Shown here piece after piece: positions 61,801 to 64,000 of a stretch of DNA of 64,000 bases. Source of the DNA: Kribbella pittospori (lineage in GTDB: Bacteria > Actinomycetota > Actinomycetes > Propionibacteriales > Kribbellaceae); contig NZ_SJKB01000008.1 in the NCBI RefSeq assembly GCF_004331465.1, forward strand, positions 124,001 to 188,000, given 5' to 3'. Numbering within the stretch: the stretch's first letter is position 1; each line of letters begins with the position of its first letter. A program made the position numbers and the translations under genes. Under the pieces are notes generated by a model that was not told the origin of the DNA, did no database searches, and saw nothing but the letters and a program-made list of their open reading frames with translations.

Positions 61801-62526
61801 CGCGGTGAGCACGCCGAGCTGGAGTTCCTCAAGGCGCCGTACTCGCCGGGCGTCGCGGCCGGCGCCCGGAACGACAGCCAGGGCACGACCAACCGGCGGG
61901 GCGACGTGATCGACTTCGACTACGCGCCGTTCACCGACGCCGCCGGGAACTGGGCGCGGTCGCTGCCAGGCGCCTCGGTGAACACCAGGCTGTACGCCGA
62001 CGACGTCGAGGTCTACAACGGCGGCTTCACCGTTGGCAACGTGCCGGTCCCGGCAACCTCCAGCCGCTATCGGCTCGTGTCCGACGTGGCCAACAACGGG
62101 AGCATCGTCGGACTGACGACCAACGCCCATACCGAGTGGACGTTCGGCTCGACCACCGTCGCAACGGCCAGCAAGGTCCTACCGCTGCTCGACGTCGACT
62201 ACACCGACGTCACCGACGCCCACTCCGGCCACAGCGCCCTCGACCTCGCCAACACCGCACGGCTCGGTCAGCGCGTGTCCCTGAACCTGGCAGTCGGCCA
62301 CCAACCCGGCGCCACCGCCGGACCGATCCGCGACCTGACCGTCCAGATCTCCTCCGACAACGGCGCCACCTGGCAGCCAGCCTCGGTCCGCAACCACCAC
62401 GGCTCCTACCAGGCCACCTACACCCATCCCCAGAAGGGCCAGTCCGTCTCCCTCAAGGTCCAAGCCACCGACACCGACGGCAACGCCATCACCCAAACCC
62501 TCACCAACGCCTACCGCCTCCACTAA
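58900..62526 (+). CDS. very large secreted S8 (subtilisin-like) family protein, catalytic His apparently lost
   Basis: 1208 aa. Signal peptide (LALAGSLALVPVTAGSATAA), a pro-region to about 185, a subtilase domain about 200-470, then ~700 residues of beta-rich modules. Asp is present in AVLDTGIDASHPDF near 209. Where subtilases have HGTHVA, this one reads GSGTHSAS, so the catalytic His is Ser. The oxyanion region AAGN is replaced (VVPTSSKG) and GTSMAAP is STSASAA. The fold is kept but peptidase activity is doubtful. GTG 58900 has no clear ribosome site. Confidence 0.88.
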   Translation: MLPRLLPALALAGSLALVPVTAGSATAAPTAAPTGAPQQSAAVAKTDLVTLVTGDVVRLDTLADGKQQARVVATAPGGPSAGTHTYLQDGDVYVEPASALSLMAAGKLDRRLFNVSALVRQGYGDNERSTLPLIVSYRTGATFKAVSRPKNARTSLLAGIGKQSDVEKIWLDARTRPVGTQLAKGTKNSAATKTTSGYDGTGSLIAVLDTGIDASHPDFAGRIDLTRDFTGGNDTNDQFGSGTHSASLAAGSGAASDGQYAGAAPGAHLAVGKVFDDTGAGYESWAIAGMQWAVESGADVIDVNVAGSITRGDDPLTQAVDDLGRQSDALFVVPTSSKGYAEPGTTHVVAPGAAPAALTVGGSKSGNWWDQARHGVMADRGAIKPELVAPAYNVIGAYPGGGYASAVSTSASAAYAAGAAAVLHQEHPEWSASLLKATLASSATPVERGTAFAVGAGAVNLPRATAQQISVDQGVLSFGQITRPYSADQLRQQKTLTYQNHSKTAVTFDLSTDLAGVTVTPATLTIAAGASANATLTLDATALEADDYSGRVTATGPGVELATTVGFVKQDDTVDVTLRLLDRNGKPASGRARVAPYQETDGRYYAEDLLFSPSQQEWTLRLPEGNYNVFGIITTPDGSGDTVAEVSIVGLPKLSVHAPNYTVTLDARTARPLTLTTSKPSAPHSVAVRWSRGDPGDTHAIDDEWTTDMTTGTPLRLSMSPTERVTDAGFSVMTTWDSGVPLLQARSSGGRVNASYAGGPLTDGKHRYRLVDADAQPKQVAEAVALIQQPTDRSVDEVIQQLADAGAVAVAVYPAKNGDLVPHLYGPGVVTLALSRSDGLGLRSEARKPSAWMELTETPRSPYAYDVSFVEQGQVGRDLSYRSSDLATVTTRIYSSGTGTAGAGWVLNQHSNASCSCSTLPVGDWVPTTGYTRTAYVTADRDVKATTAWEFYAKKTLVRPREFPTYRRGEHAELEFLKAPYSPGVAAGARNDSQGTTNRRGDVIDFDYAPFTDAAGNWARSLPGASVNTRLYADDVEVYNGGFTVGNVPVPATSSRYRLVSDVANNGSIVGLTTNAHTEWTFGSTTVATASKVLPLLDVDYTDVTDAHSGHSALDLANTARLGQRVSLNLAVGHQPGATAGPIRDLTVQISSDNGATWQPASVRNHHGSYQATYTHPQKGQSVSLKVQATDTDGNAITQTLTNAYRLH

Positions 62527-62538
62527 CCCTCCTCCCCC

Positions 62539-62569
62539 GGCGGCAGGGTGAGCCCCCCACCCTGCCGCC
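62539..62569 (+). terminator. terminator after the subtilase gene
   Basis: GGCGGCAGGGTG and CACCCTGCCGCC pair over 12 bp around a C-rich 7-nt loop. The stem arms resemble those of the pspC terminator (GGCAGGGTG). Confidence 0.8.
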
Positions 62570-62602
62570 ACCCCTCGACTCTTCTCGCGTGCAGCTGGAG
62601 GG

Positions 62603-63568
62603 TTAGACGTTCAGGGCTGTTTGTTTGAGGGTGGCGGTGGCTATGTCGGGGTGGTCGGCGAAGACGCCTTGGATGCCTAGGGCGGCGAAGCGGCAGAGTT
62701 CGGCGGGGAGGTCGAGGGCCCTGGGGAGGAAGCGGCGTTCGGCGCGGAAAGTCCAGATCTGGACGTTCAGGCCGACGCGGTGGGCCTGGTCGACCAGTCG
62801 GGTCGGCTCCCCCAGGTTGCCGGTTGCAGTCCGCGGGATGACCAGGTCCTTGTGCGGCGCCAGCACCTGCGCGTACGTCGACACCTCGCGCAGACCGGCC
62901 GGCTCGATCAGGTCCGCGAAGGTGCGGCCGTCGCCGGTCCGGCGGAAGTCGTTCGGGGCGCCGTCAGCATCCACCAACTGCACCAGAGGCACCCGGGTCA
63001 TCACCGACAGCCGCCGCAGACTGGTCGGCTCGAAAGACTGCACCATGATCTCGTCGTCGCGCAGCCGCAGCGCCAGGATCCGCTCGGTCAGCAGCTCCTC
63101 CAGCGGCAGTCCGAGACGCCGGAAGTACGCCGGGTGCTTGATCTCCGGAATCACACCGATCGACCGCCCGTACCGGAGCGACTCCTCCCGCGCCAGCGCC
63201 ACCACGTCGTCGAACGTGGGGATCTCCTCGTGCCCGTCGTACGCCGTGTTGGCCGCGCGCAGCCCGGGCATCCGCTCCCGCGTCCGCAGGGTCCGCAGTT
63301 CGTCGTAGGTGAAGTCCTCGACGAACCAGCCGGTGACGGCGGTCCCGTCGACGATCTTGGTGATCCTCCGGTCCGCGAACACCGGGTGGTCCGCGACGTC
63401 GGTCGTACCGGAGATCTCGTTCTCGTGCCGGCAGACCAGGACGCCGTCGAGAGTCGCGACCAGGTCGGGTTCCAGATAGTCGGCCCCTTGGGCCGCGGCC
63501 AGGCGGTACGCCGCCGGCGTGTGTTCCGGGCGGTAGCCACTCGCTCCCCGATGCGCGATCACCAGCAT
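62603..63568 (-). CDS. glycerophosphodiester phosphodiesterase
   Basis: 321 aa GDPD TIM-barrel: HRGASGYRPEHT with catalytic His, YLEPDLVATLDG with metal-binding Glu/Asp, and VCRHENEI with the second His. It cleaves glycerophosphodiesters to glycerol-3-phosphate and an alcohol. No export signal if ATG 63568 is right; ATG 63592 would add 8 residues. Confidence 0.9.
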   Translation of the reverse strand: MLVIAHRGASGYRPEHTPAAYRLAAAQGADYLEPDLVATLDGVLVCRHENEISGTTDVADHPVFADRRITKIVDGTAVTGWFVEDFTYDELRTLRTRERMPGLRAANTAYDGHEEIPTFDDVVALAREESLRYGRSIGVIPEIKHPAYFRRLGLPLEELLTERILALRLRDDEIMVQSFEPTSLRRLSVMTRVPLVQLVDADGAPNDFRRTGDGRTFADLIEPAGLREVSTYAQVLAPHKDLVIPRTATGNLGEPTRLVDQAHRVGLNVQIWTFRAERRFLPRALDLPAELCRFAALGIQGVFADHPDIATATLKQTALNV

Positions 63569-63686
63569 GAATCCAGGACAGGCGGCGGACATGGCCCGTC
63601 GGGAACTCGTTGCCCAACGCAAGGTGAAGGTCTTTTGATGCGCGGGCAGATACGAAAGCTGTACCGACCGTCACCAATTCGGCGGG

Positions 63687-64000
63687 CTAGTGCTGGGGCA
63701 CAGGCTCACGCAGCGGCACCAGGCTGCTGGACAGCAGGTACTGCGCGACGCAGTACGTCGCCATGACGAGATAAGGGCGTGATCGCGGTCGCAGTCACCA
63801 GCAACGAGTAGGCCGCCACCGGGATCCGGTCGTCACTCAGTCCCGGCCACAGCAGCGCCAGCGCACCGGCCCAGAAGACGATGTACGCCACCAGCACAAC
63901 AGGCGATCGGTGCGTCGTACGGCGAGTGAACAGCACGATGTAGCAGACATGTGCGACGCCGAACGCCACCATGCCTGGCAGCAACTGATCGATCTGCAGG
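63687..64000 (-). pseudogene. decayed YhhN/TMEM86-family (lysoplasmalogenase-like) gene, cut by window edge
   Basis: From the right edge the frame reads LLPGMVAFGVAHVCYIVLF, VVLVAYIVFWAGALALLWPG and PVAAYSLLVTATAITP, all YhhN-like. It then leaves the family; the real C-terminal helix (LVMATYCVAQYLLSSSLVPL) follows at once in another frame, ending at TAG 63687-63689. About 50 middle residues are missing, so an internal deletion shifted the frame. The 5' end lies outside the window. Confidence 0.7.

Overview
The window is very G+C-rich DNA with dense genes, short gaps, frequent ATGA/GTGA stop-start overlaps and several promoters that end about 6-8 nt before a start codon (leaderless mRNAs). Together with a PknG-GlnH-GlnX set, an XPB-type helicase, two CIRCE sites before a groEL without groES, and an EF-Tu outside the str operon, this points to an actinobacterium, most likely Kribbella or another Nocardioidaceae-like genus (inference from style and gene content, not from a marker gene). 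No tRNA, rRNA, CRISPR array, prophage or intact insertion sequence was seen.

Layout. 1-3.3 kb: tail of a helicase-associated protein, an XPB-family helicase, and an AbiEi/DUF559 protein embedded in short direct and inverted repeats. 3.3-9.6 kb: a divergent sialic-acid-type catabolic locus (GntR regulator, DapA/NanA-family lyase and cytoplasmic sialidase on the minus strand; lipoprotein plus two permeases on the plus strand). 9.7-16.6 kb: PAP2 phosphatase, HelD helicase, a pair of paralogous secreted or membrane proteins, and an MFS/ArsR pair. 16.7-24 kb: two paralogous fusions (HD hydrolase, membrane segments, beta-propeller) around a methyltransferase/TetR pair and a Gfo/Idh/MocA oxidoreductase. 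24-32 kb: EF-Tu paralogue, CutC/DUF4031, LacI regulator, a copper-oxidase operon, and an HTH/Clp-N operon ending in a decayed DUF998 gene. 32-35.7 kb: ArsR/SRPBCC/RibD-like operon, a PTH2-like protein and thyA.

35.8-48.1 kb is the centrepiece: ten closely packed co-directional genes, nine of the ten with almost no space between them. TelA, a small protein, an AAA+ ATPase, a GlnX-like membrane sensor, a GlnH-like lipoprotein, a coiled-coil protein, a PknG-like kinase, a PP2C phosphatase, a VWA protein and an FHA protein. It reads as a complete sense, phosphorylate, dephosphorylate and bind pathway that ends on TelA/VWA/AAA+ effectors. The kinase, phosphatase and FHA protein carry related Cys4 knuckles.

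48-64 kb: a repeat-rich gap, Crp/oxidoreductase pair, small secreted protein, epoxide hydrolase followed by a GNAT fragment, membrane protein, GNAT, an RNase Sa-type domain without a signal peptide, GH6 hydrolase, groEL, another GNAT, MmcQ/YjbR, PspC, a very large secreted subtilase whose catalytic His appears lost, a glycerophosphodiesterase, and a decayed YhhN gene running off the right edge. Three genes (DUF998, GNAT fragment, YhhN) are in decay.
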